A DNA stretch of 64,000 nt from an uncultured Clostridia bacterium (GCA_947626165.1 CANQRG010000007.1:1-64000); one strand, 5' to 3'; shown: positions 17,709-27,862, counted from the first letter of the stretch. Notes: generated by a model not told the origin, from the sequence alone. Numbers and translations are program-made.

Positions 17709-17833
17709 AACTATCGGAATAATACTTATTTAGTTTACACCTTTACAGAATAAGTTTCAAGTATTTTTAAAACAAACCTTAAAATGCTAATAAGCATTTC
17801 GTAATAAACTTATAGAATTTAGGAGAGAATTTT

Positions 17834-18751
17834 ATGGCTAAGAACAAGAAAAAAAGAAGGTCGCAAGCGCCTATCGCACTTGTTTACTTCTCAACTATGG
17901 TTGTTTTTATTGTGATTTTCGGGGCTATTGCGATAAAACTAATGAATGAGATGGTGTTTGAGCCGGAAACAAGCTCATCAACTGTTTCTGTTGAGAGCAA
18001 TAATCCTACAGAAGAAAATAATCAGACCTTTTTATATATGGTCAAAAATGATAAAAACAGCTTAGATTCGGTTATGGCTGCAAGGTTTATGCCTGCTGAC
18101 GGAAGGATATTGCTTGTTCCGCTGTCTCCTTATACAACTGCGTCCGCTGACGGCAATGGTCAGACATTAGATCAGGTTTTTCAGTCAGGCGGAGCAAAAG
18201 AAACCGTTAATGCGGTTTCTGAGGCATTAGGGATCGACATAGATAAATATATGTCTATGGGAGAAGAATGTTTTGAAAATTTGTGCGACAATATCGGAAG
18301 CATTACATATGAGGTTTTTGAGAATATGTATTATGTTGATGATGATTCCGATGATGTTGTGAACTACTCTAAGGGAGATAAAATTTCACTTGAGGGTTCT
18401 CAGATAAGAATGTTTATGACTTATCCGAAGTACAAAAATGGCTATTCCCAAAACGTATCTGTTGCAGGCGATTTGATGAAGAGTCTGATAAACAATGGTT
18501 TTAAGCTTCAGACCACAAGAGATAATCTGGATTCTATATATTCAAATCTGCTAGAGGAATCAGCTGATAAGAACTTTACTAAAAGTGATTTTACCGAAAC
18601 AGAAAAATTTTATTACTACTTAATGGATAATTACGATAACCCTGCCGATACTCTTACCCCGACGGGAACTTGGTCGAATAATGGATATAAATTTACGGTT
18701 GACGGAACCTTTAAAGCTCAGATAAAATCAATGTTTAAGATAGATGAATAG
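17834..18751 (+). CDS. membrane-anchored protein, divergent LytR-CpsA-Psr (LCP)-like
   Basis: 305 aa with a basic cytoplasmic N-terminus (KNKKKRR), one signal-anchor helix (about 16-38) and an outer domain. Segments such as ILLVPLSPYT, TLDQVFQSGGAKETVNAVSEALGIDIDKYMSM and NIGSITYEV follow the LCP order (start strand, GG-x-x-x-x-V helix, G-I-x-I-D-x-Y, G-G-I-x-x-V). The arginines and aspartates that bind the lipid pyrophosphate in true LCP ligases are hard to find, so it may not be catalytic. AGGAGAG site. The PII-like gene follows by 73 bp. Confidence 0.55.
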   Translation: MAKNKKKRRSQAPIALVYFSTMVVFIVIFGAIAIKLMNEMVFEPETSSSTVSVESNNPTEENNQTFLYMVKNDKNSLDSVMAARFMPADGRILLVPLSPYTTASADGNGQTLDQVFQSGGAKETVNAVSEALGIDIDKYMSMGEECFENLCDNIGSITYEVFENMYYVDDDSDDVVNYSKGDKISLEGSQIRMFMTYPKYKNGYSQNVSVAGDLMKSLINNGFKLQTTRDNLDSIYSNLLEESADKNFTKSDFTETEKFYYYLMDNYDNPADTLTPTGTWSNNGYKFTVDGTFKAQIKSMFKIDE

Positions 18752-18824
18752 TAAAAATATTCGTGACGGCAATTTGGAAAGCTGAAACCTACTCATAAGT
18801 CCAATGGAAAGCACGGTGATCAAT

Positions 18825-19226
18825 TTGAAGCTGATGGTTTTGATACTTAATAAAATAGAGTCTCTTGAATACCTGCTCGAGGGATTGTCGTCAGCAGGGA
18901 TAGGCGGAGCGACAATAATAGATTCAGCAGGGCTTGTTATGACTTTGTCAAAAATGGAATCAAGTTTTATCAGCTCGTCAATTCGCTCTCTTTTTACGGG
19001 CAGAGGAGCAGAAGAAGACAACAAAACTATAATTTCTGTTATAAGAGACGACCAGCTTGATATTGCAAGAAGGGTCGTATACAGTACAGTAGGCGATCTT
19101 TCAAAGCCCAACACAGGAATTTTATTTACTGTTCCCATTGATTTTGCCGAAGGCACAAAGAAAAAAGGTTATCTTGACAAAGAAAACGGTGAAGCCTCGC
19201 ACAAGCTAAAAGAAAAGCATAAATAG
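18825..19226 (+). CDS. PII-like protein
   Basis: 133 aa. The beta-alpha-beta start KLMVLILNKIESLEYLLEGLSSAGIGGATII and the later segment ending in GILFTVPIDFAEG match the layout of GlnB/PII-like trimeric proteins. The T-loop region (about 50-70) is short and lacks the uridylylated tyrosine context, so it is a PII-like sensor rather than GlnB. The start is taken as TTG 18825 behind GGTGATC, which pairs with the 16S tail; ATG 18804 has no ribosome site. The ligand is unknown. Confidence 0.55.
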   Translation: MKLMVLILNKIESLEYLLEGLSSAGIGGATIIDSAGLVMTLSKMESSFISSSIRSLFTGRGAEEDNKTIISVIRDDQLDIARRVVYSTVGDLSKPNTGILFTVPIDFAEGTKKKGYLDKENGEASHKLKEKHK

Positions 19227-19237
19227 ATGCAAAAAAC

Positions 19238-19312
19238 CAGAAGTTAGATGATAGTCGTAACAAGAATTCTTGCTTCTTGACTTTTATCTCTAGCTTCTTT
19301 TTGTAATATTTC
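19238..19312 (+). repeat. long imperfect inverted repeat, terminator-like
   Basis: Arms beginning AGAAGTTAGATGATAG and ending TTATCTCTAGCTTCT fold around the palindrome CAAGAATTCTTG into an imperfect hairpin of about 70 nt, followed by five T. It probably ends the PII-like transcript. The AGAAG/CTAGAAG wording resembles the intergenic repeat beside groEL (45447). Confidence 0.5.
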
Positions 19313-19358
19313 ACAAAAATATTGGTGAATTTTCTATGCCGGAGTAACATTCTTTTGA

Positions 19359-19387
19359 TAGACAATCACTTTAAAATAAAGTATAAT
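19359..19387 (+). promoter_or_regulatory. promoter of the fucose operon
   Basis: TAGACA (19359-19364) and TATAAT (19382-19387) with a 17-bp spacer, 34 bp before the fucA start. No clear cre site or regulator operator was recognised. Confidence 0.55.
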
Positions 19388-19421
19388 GATAATGATATGA
19401 ATTTTGAAAGGACGTAATTTT

Positions 19422-20099
19422 ATGTATGAGGATATCAAAGAGCAAATAGTTGACGTTTGTCACAAGATGTGGCAGCAGGGCTGGGTTGCGGCTAATGACG
19501 GTAATGTAACCGTAAAGGTTGACGAGGGGAAATACCTCGCAACTCAGACAGGAGTTTCAAAAGCGTTTATCACTCCTGATAAAATCGGATTAATAGATGA
19601 CGAGTTCAATATATTAGATGCAGTCGAGGGCTGGCGTCCGTCGAGTGAAGTCAAGATGCACTTGAAATGCTATCACGACAGACCTGACGTCGGGGCGGTA
19701 GTTCACGCACATCCTCCTACGGCGACAGGCTTTGCCTGCGCGCAGTTACCTATGGACGACTACTGTATGATCGAAACGGTCATAGCTGTGGGTTCTGTTC
19801 CGCTGACGCCTTACGGCACACCGTCTACATATGAAGTTCCCGACGCTATTGAACCATATCTTCAGGAGCATGACTGTATGCTTTTAGAAAATCACGGTGC
19901 GCTGACTGTTGGTGCTGACCTTATAACGGCATATTACCGAATGGAAACTCTGGAGCTTCAGGCTAAGATCTCGCTTGTGGCAAGACTTCTCGGCGGGGTC
20001 AAAGATATCTCAAGAGAGAATATCGACAGGCTTATCGGTATGCGTCCGCAGTATGGAGTTACAGGAAAGCACCCAGGATATAAGAAGTATTCAAAATAA
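19422..20099 (+). CDS. fucA: L-fuculose-1-phosphate aldolase (class II aldolase/adducin family)
   Basis: 225-aa zinc aldolase. It splits fuculose-1-phosphate into DHAP and L-lactaldehyde. The general base glutamate lies in SSEVKMHL, two zinc ligands in VVHAHPP and the third histidine in LLENHGAL. The start is ATG 19422 behind GAAAGGA; the upstream TTG is within that ribosome site. Kinase and isomerase genes follow at 20 and 16 bp, giving the full pathway from fucose and supporting this over ribulose-phosphate epimerase or rhamnulose aldolase. Confidence 0.88.
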   Translation: MYEDIKEQIVDVCHKMWQQGWVAANDGNVTVKVDEGKYLATQTGVSKAFITPDKIGLIDDEFNILDAVEGWRPSSEVKMHLKCYHDRPDVGAVVHAHPPTATGFACAQLPMDDYCMIETVIAVGSVPLTPYGTPSTYEVPDAIEPYLQEHDCMLLENHGALTVGADLITAYYRMETLELQAKISLVARLLGGVKDISRENIDRLIGMRPQYGVTGKHPGYKKYSK

Positions 20100-20119
20100 G
20101 CATAAATTGAGGGAAATTA

Positions 20120-21604
20120 ATGAGTATAGAAAAAAGGGTACTTGCATTTGATTTCGGCGCTTCCAGCGGACGGGCAATGCTTGGAGTTTTCGACGGAGAG
20201 AGAATTAAACTTTCAGAGATACACAGGTTTTCAAACGACCCTGTGTCTCTTGGCGGAACTCTTTACTGGGATACGCTGAGGCTGTTTCACGAGATAAAGC
20301 AAGGTCTTATCAAGGCAAAGCTTGCCGGAGGCTTTGACAGCATAGGAATAAATACATGGGGAGTTGATTTCGGACTTCTTGACAGCGACGGCGTTCTTTT
20401 AGAAAGCGGAGTAAACTACCGTGATAAAAGAACGGCAGGAATGGTGGATAAGGCAGCAGAGCTTATTCCGCTTTCAAAGCTGTATAGGAAAACGGGAAAT
20501 CAAATTATGGAGATAAATACTGCGTTTCAGCTTTTATCTCTTAAAGAAAACAGACAGTCGCTTTTAGACCGTGCTGAAACTATGCTGCTTACGCCCGACT
20601 TGTTTAACTACTTTCTTACGGGAGAGATAAAAACCGAATACTCTATCGCTTCGACAACTCAGCTTGTCGACCCGAAAACAAAAGACTGGAACAGAGGCGT
20701 TATTGACGCTCTGGGGCTTCCTCAAAGGCTGTTTGGCGAGATTGTACCGAGCGGAACAAAAATAGGCGAGTTGTCGGACGATTTATGCGAGGAGCTGGGA
20801 CTTCCCAAGATTCCTGTAGTAGCTGTTTGTGGACATGACACACAAGATGCGGTCGTTGCTGTTCCTACGCAGGAAAAGGATTTTATATTTGTCTCCTGTG
20901 GAACGTGGTCGCTTTTCGGAACAGAAACCGACGAGCCTATCGTTTCAGACAAGGCATATGAGCTTAATCTTACAAACGAGGGCGGTTACGGCGGAACTAC
21001 CAATGTCTTGAAAAATATAATCGGTCTTTGGCTGATACAAGAAAGCAGACGTCAATGGCAGAGAGAGGGCAAGGATTATTCCTTTGCCGATTTGGAAAAG
21101 CTGGCGCTTGAAAGCGAGCCGTTTAAATGCTTTGTCGACCCTGACTATCCTACCCTTACACCGCCAGGCAATCTTCCTAAGAGAATTCAGGAGTTTTGCG
21201 AAGAAACAGGACAGTATGTACCTCAGACGGTCGGCGAGATTGTAAGATGCATTTATGAGAGCCTGAGTTTGAAGTACCGCTATGCGTTTGACCAGATAAG
21301 AGAGCTGACGGGTAAGGACTACAAGGTAATAAATATTGTCGGCGGAGGAACAAAGGACGGTCTTTTGTGTCAGATGACGGCGAACTCCTGCAACACCCGT
21401 GTTTTAGCAGGTCCTGTTGAAGCAACGGTGTTTGGAAATATAGCGGTACAGCTAATGGCAAACGGCGCTGTTTCGAGTACAAAAGAGGCAAGAGAGATTA
21501 TTGCAAAATCGGATAATGTAAAGAGCTTTGAGCCTGATGAAAAATCGGTAAAAGCCTTTGATGAGGCTTATAGTGATTTTAAGAAAATAATAAAAATTAA
21601 ATAA
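20120..21604 (+). CDS. FGGY kinase, rhamnulokinase-like; probable L-fuculokinase
   Basis: 494 aa. Two actin-like domains: the N-terminal phosphate loop is [15 protein letters not shown], the substrate part is [15 protein letters not shown] with NYRDKRT, and the C-terminal part contains CGHDTQDAV and [15 protein letters not shown]. By wording it is closest to RhaB, but it stands between fuculose aldolase and fucose isomerase, so L-fuculose is the likely substrate (6-deoxyketoses both). GAGGGA ribosome site. Confidence 0.85.
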   Translation: MSIEKRVLAFDFGASSGRAMLGVFDGERIKLSEIHRFSNDPVSLGGTLYWDTLRLFHEIKQGLIKAKLAGGFDSIGINTWGVDFGLLDSDGVLLESGVNYRDKRTAGMVDKAAELIPLSKLYRKTGNQIMEINTAFQLLSLKENRQSLLDRAETMLLTPDLFNYFLTGEIKTEYSIASTTQLVDPKTKDWNRGVIDALGLPQRLFGEIVPSGTKIGELSDDLCEELGLPKIPVVAVCGHDTQDAVVAVPTQEKDFIFVSCGTWSLFGTETDEPIVSDKAYELNLTNEGGYGGTTNVLKNIIGLWLIQESRRQWQREGKDYSFADLEKLALESEPFKCFVDPDYPTLTPPGNLPKRIQEFCEETGQYVPQTVGEIVRCIYESLSLKYRYAFDQIRELTGKDYKVINIVGGGTKDGLLCQMTANSCNTRVLAGPVEATVFGNIAVQLMANGAVSSTKEAREIIAKSDNVKSFEPDEKSVKAFDEAYSDFKKIIKIK

Positions 21605-21620
21605 ATCGGAGGGAAAGAAA

Positions 21621-23372
21621 ATGTATTACAAAATAGGAATAAGACCTATAATCGACGGAAGAAGAAAGGGTATCCGTGAGAGTTTGGAAGACCAGACGAT
21701 GGATATGGCTAAAATCGCGGCTGATTTGATAAGCTCCAAGGTAACATATTCAGACGGAACGCCTGTTCAGTGCGTTATTGCGGATACTACTATCGGAGGC
21801 GGTTATGAGGCGGCTTTGTGCGAGGAGAAGTTCTCTAAGGAGAATGTTGTTGCAACGCTTTCAGTTTCGCCTTGCTGGTGTTACGGAACTGAAACGACCG
21901 ACAACAACCCTACCACAATAAAGGCTTTGTGGGGCTTTAACGGAACAGAGCGTCCGGGAGCAGTGTATTTGGCGGCAGCTATGGCTGCTTATGCGCAGAA
22001 CGGTCAGCCCTGCTTTGCAATTTACGGTCACGACGTTAAGGACATAGGCGATAAAGAGGTTCCTGCCGATGTTGAGGAAAAGCTCTTACGTTTTGCAAGA
22101 TGCGCTGTTGCGGTCGGCGAAATGAAGAACAAGGCTTACTGTAATATAGGTGCTGTTGCAATGGGTATTGCTGGTTCATACTGCAATGTTGAGTTCTTTT
22201 CAAAATATCTTGGACTTCGTGCCGAGTGGGTCGACGAGGTCGAGATTTTAAGACGTATGGAGCTTGGAATTTATGACGAGGAGGAGTTTAAAAAGGCTCT
22301 TGCTTGGACAAAGGAGCATTGTCCTCAGGGAGATGACAATGTAAACGATCCTCCTATTGTTCAGGGCGACGAGAGAAGCGAGAAGGATTGGGAGTTCACA
22401 GTTAAGATGACTCTTATAATCCGTGACATAATGCTTGGAAATCCAAAGCTCGCTGAAATAGGCTGGGTTGAAGAATCCTGCGGAAGAAATGCGCTTTTGG
22501 GCGGTTTTCAGGGGCAAAGACAGTGGACTGACTACAAGCCGAACGCAGACTTCTGTGAGGCTATGCTCAACTCTACTTTTGACTGGAACGGAAAGAGAAA
22601 GCCTGTTATACTTGCAACAGAAAACGACGGCTTGAACGGTGTTTCAATGCTGTTCGGACATTTGCTTTCGCATACTGCGAGCATTTTTGCGGACGTCAGA
22701 ACATACTGGAGTCCTGACGCAGTTGAAAGAGTATGCGGAATGAGACCTGAGGGCAAGGCTGCAAACGGGTTTATCCACCTTATCAACTCGGGCGCCGCAG
22801 CTCTTGACGGTACAGGCGCTGCTGAAGGTATGATGAAAAAGTGGTGGGAAATGACAGACGAGAACATTGACGCTTGTCTGAAGGCTACCGACTGGAGACC
22901 TGCAAATCTAGGCTATTTCAGAGGAGGCGGATTCTCCTCTCACTGGAAGACATTAGCTGAAATGCCTGTTACAATGATGAGACTTAATATCGTTGACGGT
23001 CTGGGCCCTGTATTGCAGATCGCAGAGGGTTATACCTGCGTTCTTCCTGACCAAATCCACAACACTATTGATAAGAGAACAGACCCGACGTGGCCGACTA
23101 CATGGTTTGCACCGAGACTTACAGGAGAGGGTGCGTTTAAAGACGTATACAGCGTTATGGCTAACTGGGGAGCAAATCACGGCTCGCTTTCATACGGACA
23201 TATAGGCGCTGACCTTATTACGCTTGCTTCTATGCTGAGAATTCCTGTGTCGATGCACAATGTTCCCGACGATGATATTTATCGTCCGCATTGCTGGAGC
23301 GCATTCGGAACAAAAGATTTAGAAAGCGCTGACTACAGAGCATGCAAAAACTACGGTCCGCTCTATAAATAG
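21621..23372 (+). CDS. fucI: L-fucose isomerase
   Basis: 583 aa, matching the usual 590. Converts L-fucose to L-fuculose (also D-arabinose to D-ribulose) using Mn2+ in the cytosol. The N-terminal [19 protein letters not shown] and the segments [24 protein letters not shown] and [15 protein letters not shown] are typical of FucI. CGGAGGGA precedes the start. Last gene of the operon, followed by a terminator. No fucose transporter or regulator is in the window. Confidence 0.95.
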   Translation: MYYKIGIRPIIDGRRKGIRESLEDQTMDMAKIAADLISSKVTYSDGTPVQCVIADTTIGGGYEAALCEEKFSKENVVATLSVSPCWCYGTETTDNNPTTIKALWGFNGTERPGAVYLAAAMAAYAQNGQPCFAIYGHDVKDIGDKEVPADVEEKLLRFARCAVAVGEMKNKAYCNIGAVAMGIAGSYCNVEFFSKYLGLRAEWVDEVEILRRMELGIYDEEEFKKALAWTKEHCPQGDDNVNDPPIVQGDERSEKDWEFTVKMTLIIRDIMLGNPKLAEIGWVEESCGRNALLGGFQGQRQWTDYKPNADFCEAMLNSTFDWNGKRKPVILATENDGLNGVSMLFGHLLSHTASIFADVRTYWSPDAVERVCGMRPEGKAANGFIHLINSGAAALDGTGAAEGMMKKWWEMTDENIDACLKATDWRPANLGYFRGGGFSSHWKTLAEMPVTMMRLNIVDGLGPVLQIAEGYTCVLPDQIHNTIDKRTDPTWPTTWFAPRLTGEGAFKDVYSVMANWGANHGSLSYGHIGADLITLASMLRIPVSMHNVPDDDIYRPHCWSAFGTKDLESADYRACKNYGPLYK

Positions 23373-23384
23373 CTTTGAATTATG

Positions 23385-23424
23385 TCAAGGGGCGCATTGT
23401 ATGTGACCCCTTGATTTTGTTTTA
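23385..23424 (+). terminator. terminator of the fucose operon
   Basis: TCAAGGGG / CCCCTTGA (23385-23392, 23407-23414) is followed by a T-rich tail. Confidence 0.8.
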
Positions 23425-23480
23425 ATAGGTGAAACTCGGATTATTTCCTTAAAATCTGCTTATAAGGATTGGTGATTGGA

Positions 23481-24494
23481 ATGATAAAAAAATGTTTTTC
23501 TGCTTGTCTTGCGTTTGTAATGTCTCTGACTTCATTTTGCGGGTGCTACTTTTTGCCTGATGAGGAAGAGGTTTTAGATGCTCCCAATGTAAAGGCAAGC
23601 GAAGTGAAATACACGACAATTACGGCTGAAAAAGGCGACCTTATCAAGCAGATCATTTATTCTGGAAAGGTTGAGTCACTAAACACAACGGAGCTTTCTT
23701 ATGAAAATCAAGGCGGAAAGATCAAAGCGCTTTATGTTTCGGCTGGCGACAAGGTGTCAAAAGGAGATTTGATCTGCGAGCTTGATACGGGTGATTTGGA
23801 GTATCAAATCAAGGATAAAAAGCTTCGCATAAAAAAGGCTCAGCTTCAGAAGCAGATATTAAAAAAGAACAAGGCTTTTCAGGCAGAGATAGACAACGCT
23901 CAGGTTGAGGTGGATATTCTAAAAAACGAGCTTGACCAGCTAAATGAACAGATGAAAAATTCATTTCTTTATGCAGAAACATACGGTATAGTTTCATTTG
24001 TAACTTCACTGTCGGCAGGTGACGAAATATCTGCCGGAGAGGTTGTGGCGTCAATAGTTGATGCTAAAAGTCTGTTTTTGGCTATTCAGCCGAGCGATGA
24101 AAACATACAAAAGTATAAAATAGATCAGAAGCTGAAAATAAAATACAAAGATAAATATTATTCGGGAAAGGTTTATATGATACCGTCAAAGGCTCCTGAA
24201 AAGAGCAGCCAAAAATTTGAATCAGGCTATGTTTATGTCAAGTTTACAGGAAACAAAATCCCGTCAAATGCAATAGGCAATATCGCAGACGCTGTTTTGG
24301 TTTTGGATAAAGCCGAGAATGTTATCAGTATTCCGTCAAGACTTATAAAGAAAGTGAACGGTCAAAACATTGTATATATCCTCAATGAAAACGGAGAAAG
24401 AGAAGCCAGAGAGGTAGAGATAGGGCTTGAGACAGCTACGGCTTCGGAAATCAAATCTGGAATTCAAGAGGGCGAAAAGGTAGTTGTAAGATAG
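23481..24494 (+). CDS. membrane-fusion adaptor protein (HlyD/RND family)
   Basis: 337 aa. The N-terminal hydrophobic signal (about 5-25) ends at SFCGC, which may be a lipid attachment site although the lipobox is weak. A biotinyl-lipoyl-like half (GKIKALYVSAGDKVSKGDLICELDT, about 68-92), a coiled-coil hairpin (about 95-160), the second lipoyl half and beta-barrel regions follow. It would bridge a permease and the outside. The start is ATG 23481 with GGTGAT upstream. The FtsX-type permease follows by 35 bp, as in MacA/MacB-like exporters. Confidence 0.85.
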   Translation: MIKKCFSACLAFVMSLTSFCGCYFLPDEEEVLDAPNVKASEVKYTTITAEKGDLIKQIIYSGKVESLNTTELSYENQGGKIKALYVSAGDKVSKGDLICELDTGDLEYQIKDKKLRIKKAQLQKQILKKNKAFQAEIDNAQVEVDILKNELDQLNEQMKNSFLYAETYGIVSFVTSLSAGDEISAGEVVASIVDAKSLFLAIQPSDENIQKYKIDQKLKIKYKDKYYSGKVYMIPSKAPEKSSQKFESGYVYVKFTGNKIPSNAIGNIADAVLVLDKAENVISIPSRLIKKVNGQNIVYILNENGEREAREVEIGLETATASEIKSGIQEGEKVVVR

Positions 24495-24529
24495 CAGATT
24501 TAAAAAGTAAGAGAAAGGGAAATGAACTT

Positions 24530-27496
24530 ATGCTTACCCTGTTGTTTAGAAAAATGCAAAATACCAAGTGGATGGTAATTTGTCTTTTGCTAGGTTTTAT
24601 AATGGCGTCTGCTATGATGAGCACAATTCCTATCTATATGAACGCTTCTCTTCAAAGAATGCTTGTTAAGGATATGGAGTCTTATCAGGTGGAAAATGAG
24701 GAAAATCCGGGTCTGTATTCTGTTGAATATAATCTGCCGATGGATATTGACACAGATAGTCAAACTAAAATCGTGCAGAGTATGACGAAGTCCTTTGAAG
24801 ATAATTTCAGCGATTTAGGCTTTCCTTCATTAAGTGAAAAAAAGACTGTTACCGATACATACCTTTACGCCAAAAACACAGATGAAAATTCAACGCAAAA
24901 GCCGGCAAGATTTTATCTAACCGGAATGACGGACGTTTATAACCATATTAAAATAAAAGACGGACGGCTTCCTGATAAAACAAGAAGCGATGGAGTATTT
25001 GAATGTGTTATGACGGAGGATTCTCTGCAAAATACAGGTCTTGACTTAAATCAGATTTATACTATTGCAAACGCATTTAATGAAGGCGTAACGACAAAGG
25101 TTGCAGTAGTTGGAATGTTTGATGTTAAGGAGCAGAACGATCCGTATTGGTCGGAGGGACTTGACAGCGCATATGTAAGCACTATGTTTGTTGACTACGA
25201 CCTTATGCTGTCTCAGATAATAAAAACAAAAGCGGTTTCTGTTGTTAAAATGGCTGAGCATAATACGATAGATTACCGAAATATTGATATGACCTCCTTA
25301 TCAAGAGTCACTGATTTACTTTCGGAGCAGGAGAAGGTCTATACATCATCGGGGGTTACGCTTACAGTTCCTGCGCTGGACATTTTAAAGGATTATGCGG
25401 GAAGATCGTCTCAGCTTAAACTGATTTTATGGCTTATTCAGATCCCTGTTATGCTGATGATCCTGTTTTATCTTTTTATGGTCTCAAAGCTTAATGTAGA
25501 GGCTGAAAAGAACGAAATTGCAGTATTTAAAAGCAGGGGTGCGTCACGGTTTCAGATAATGTTGATTTATGCGCTTGAGTCGGTCGTTTTGGGGGTTATA
25601 ACGGCAATTATAGGACCGCTTTTAGGTTTGGTTCTTTGCACTGTGCTTGGAGCGTCAAACGGTTTTTTGGAATTTGTAAACCGAACGGCACTTCCTATAA
25701 GATTATCTGCCGAGGCGTTTTTGTACGCTCTGCTTGCCGTGTGCGTTTTCTTTTTTACCACTATTGTTCCGACATACCCCGCAACAAAGACTACTATTGT
25801 CGAGCATAAAGCATCGAAAGCGGCAAAGAGAAAACTCCCTCTTTGGAAAAAGCTCGGCGTTGATATAATACTTATTTTAGGCTCGGTTATATGGCTGTAT
25901 TTTTACAACAACACTCAGCAAAAGCTGATAAGTCAAGGAGTGACTGACACAACTGCAATGGTAAATCCTGTGCTTTTTGCGGCGTCTACGGCGTTTATTC
26001 TGGGAGCCGGACTGTTTGTTATCAGAATTTACCCGCTTATTATAAGACTTATTTACATTTCCGGCAAAAGGTTCTGGACGCCTGCACAGTATGTTTCTCT
26101 CAACAATATAGGGCGTTCATCAACAGGGCGCGAGGGATTTATTATGGTGTTTTTGATTCTCACCGTATCGCTAGGGCTTTTCTTTGCAAACACCGCTAGG
26201 GCGCTAAACCGAAACTCTGAAGAGAAAACCTATTATTCTATCGGCTGTGACGCGGTTATGGCTGAGGAGTGGTATAACAGTTCTAACGATTCTGCTGTAA
26301 CTCAGGAGCAGGCAACATCTATGAGTTCATCTTCGGCTGAAACTGAGGAAGATGATGAAAATGAAGAAACGGATACGTCGTCTCTTGTGTATATTGAGCC
26401 GTCATTCGAGAGATTTGAAAGCCTAACGGGTGTAAACAAGGCGGCAAGAGTTTATAAAAACGATATTACCACCATAACGAGCGACCGTACTTACGTTAAA
26501 GAAACGGTTATGGAGGATCGTGAATATGACAAGAGAAGAGGCGAAGGCGGAGGTGTCAGAACCAGAAGCGAAAGCACAAATGCCATTGAAAATATAAGCC
26601 TTATGACAGTCGTTCCGAGTGAATTTTCTGAGGTTTGCTGGCTTAAGAACGGCTTACTCCCTGTTCATATCAATAATTATCTTGACGCTTTGGCTAAATA
26701 CAATAACGGAGTAATTCTATCATCGTCATTTAGGGATAACTACGGATATGAAAAGGGCGATGAAATAAAAGTTTCGTGGGGAAGCAACTCAGAATTCGAA
26801 GCAACCGTTTTGGCGTTTGTTGACTATTGGCCGTCGCTGAATCCGCTTGAGAAAAACGAGGACGGAAGCAATAAGGATTTTGCTGTTATGAACTTTGATT
26901 ACGTTCAGGTTCAAGCGGCAATCGAGCCTTATGAGGTCTGGATTGATCTGGACGATAATGTATCAGTTTCGGATTTTTATAAGTCTATCGAGAAATCTGA
27001 TATAGAACCCACAAAGCTCAATGTAGCGTCGCAGGAGGTCATAGCAGAAAAAAACGACCCTATGCTTCAGGGCTTAAACGGTGCGCTGACGCTCGGGTTT
27101 ATCATAATTATGATAATGTGTATCATAGGCTTTTTGATTTACTGGATACTGTCTATAAAGGCGAGAACGCTCCAGTTTGGAATACTTAGAGCAATGGGAA
27201 TGACATTCAGAGAAATAATAGGAATGTTATTCTACGAGCAGCTTTTGGTATCGGGAGCGGCGATAGTGGTTTCAATAGTGATAGGCGGAATAGCAAGCGA
27301 CTTGTTTGTGCCTTTGTTCCAGTCGCTGTTTAACTCCTATGACGCAGTACCTCCGTTCAGTGTTGTTCCGCAAAGGAGCGACTATCTGAAAATTTATGCA
27401 ATAGTAGGCTTAATGCTTATCATATGCTTTGGAATTTTGGGAAAAATAATTTCTAAGATAAAGGTTTCGCAGGCACTCAAACTGGGCGAAGATTAA
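24530..27496 (+). CDS. large ABC transporter permease with two FtsX domains
   Basis: 988 aa. One N-terminal membrane helix (about 12-33) is followed by a large outer domain (35-290), three helices (about 300-415), a second set of helices (about 443-555), a second outer domain with an acidic Ser/Glu/Asp patch (about 595-630), and three C-terminal helices (about 865-975). The motif FGILRAMGMTFREI near the end is typical of FtsX/MacB permeases. It should need an ATPase, but none is encoded in the neighbouring genes. Coupled to the adaptor gene upstream. Confidence 0.85.
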   Translation: MLTLLFRKMQNTKWMVICLLLGFIMASAMMSTIPIYMNASLQRMLVKDMESYQVENEENPGLYSVEYNLPMDIDTDSQTKIVQSMTKSFEDNFSDLGFPSLSEKKTVTDTYLYAKNTDENSTQKPARFYLTGMTDVYNHIKIKDGRLPDKTRSDGVFECVMTEDSLQNTGLDLNQIYTIANAFNEGVTTKVAVVGMFDVKEQNDPYWSEGLDSAYVSTMFVDYDLMLSQIIKTKAVSVVKMAEHNTIDYRNIDMTSLSRVTDLLSEQEKVYTSSGVTLTVPALDILKDYAGRSSQLKLILWLIQIPVMLMILFYLFMVSKLNVEAEKNEIAVFKSRGASRFQIMLIYALESVVLGVITAIIGPLLGLVLCTVLGASNGFLEFVNRTALPIRLSAEAFLYALLAVCVFFFTTIVPTYPATKTTIVEHKASKAAKRKLPLWKKLGVDIILILGSVIWLYFYNNTQQKLISQGVTDTTAMVNPVLFAASTAFILGAGLFVIRIYPLIIRLIYISGKRFWTPAQYVSLNNIGRSSTGREGFIMVFLILTVSLGLFFANTARALNRNSEEKTYYSIGCDAVMAEEWYNSSNDSAVTQEQATSMSSSSAETEEDDENEETDTSSLVYIEPSFERFESLTGVNKAARVYKNDITTITSDRTYVKETVMEDREYDKRRGEGGGVRTRSESTNAIENISLMTVVPSEFSEVCWLKNGLLPVHINNYLDALAKYNNGVILSSSFRDNYGYEKGDEIKVSWGSNSEFEATVLAFVDYWPSLNPLEKNEDGSNKDFAVMNFDYVQVQAAIEPYEVWIDLDDNVSVSDFYKSIEKSDIEPTKLNVASQEVIAEKNDPMLQGLNGALTLGFIIIMIMCIIGFLIYWILSIKARTLQFGILRAMGMTFREIIGMLFYEQLLVSGAAIVVSIVIGGIASDLFVPLFQSLFNSYDAVPPFSVVPQRSDYLKIYAIVGLMLIICFGILGKIISKIKVSQALKLGED

Positions 27497-27508
27497 AGCG
27501 GTGATCAA

Positions 27509-27817
27509 ATGAATACTTTTGAAAAAATATACGAGGTAGTAAAGAGAATCCCCAAAGGCAGAGTTGCAACCTACGGGCAGGTTGCGGCTCTGGCAGGAAA
27601 CAGACGGCTTTCACGGGTCGTGGGCTATGCGCTTCACGTCAATCCCGACCCTGAGAACATTCCCTGCTATCGTGTGGTAAACCGCTTTGGCGAGGTGTCA
27701 AGGGCGTTTGCCTTTGGCGGGGAAAATATGCAGATCATCCTTTTAAGAGCAGATGGGATCGAAGTTACAGACGAGGGAAGAGTTGATCTTGATACTTACC
27801 TTTGGGACGGGAAGTAG
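27509..27817 (+). CDS. MGMT-family DNA repair protein
   Basis: 102 aa, only the alkyltransferase DNA-binding domain. The helix-turn-helix is KGRVATYGQVAALAG with the arginine finger region NRRLSRVVGYAL. The active-site motif reads IPCYRVV; the cysteine is kept but the usual His of PCHRV is Tyr. Short forms of this family (no N-terminal domain) may repair O6-alkylguanine or act as lesion sensors; which applies is unclear. GGTGATC ribosome site, 12 bp after the permease gene. Confidence 0.85.
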   Translation: MNTFEKIYEVVKRIPKGRVATYGQVAALAGNRRLSRVVGYALHVNPDPENIPCYRVVNRFGEVSRAFAFGGENMQIILLRADGIEVTDEGRVDLDTYLWDGK

Positions 27818-27833
27818 ACCATAATAAAAAGGT

Positions 27834-27857
27834 CGGCAAAACTGCTGACCTTATAGT
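27834..27857 (-). terminator. terminator between MGMT and the zinc-ribbon gene
   Basis: AAGGTCGGCA / TGCTGACCTT, one G-T pair, AAAC loop, with a five-T tail on the minus strand; it can serve both convergent genes. Confidence 0.75.
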
Positions 27858-27862
27858 ATATA

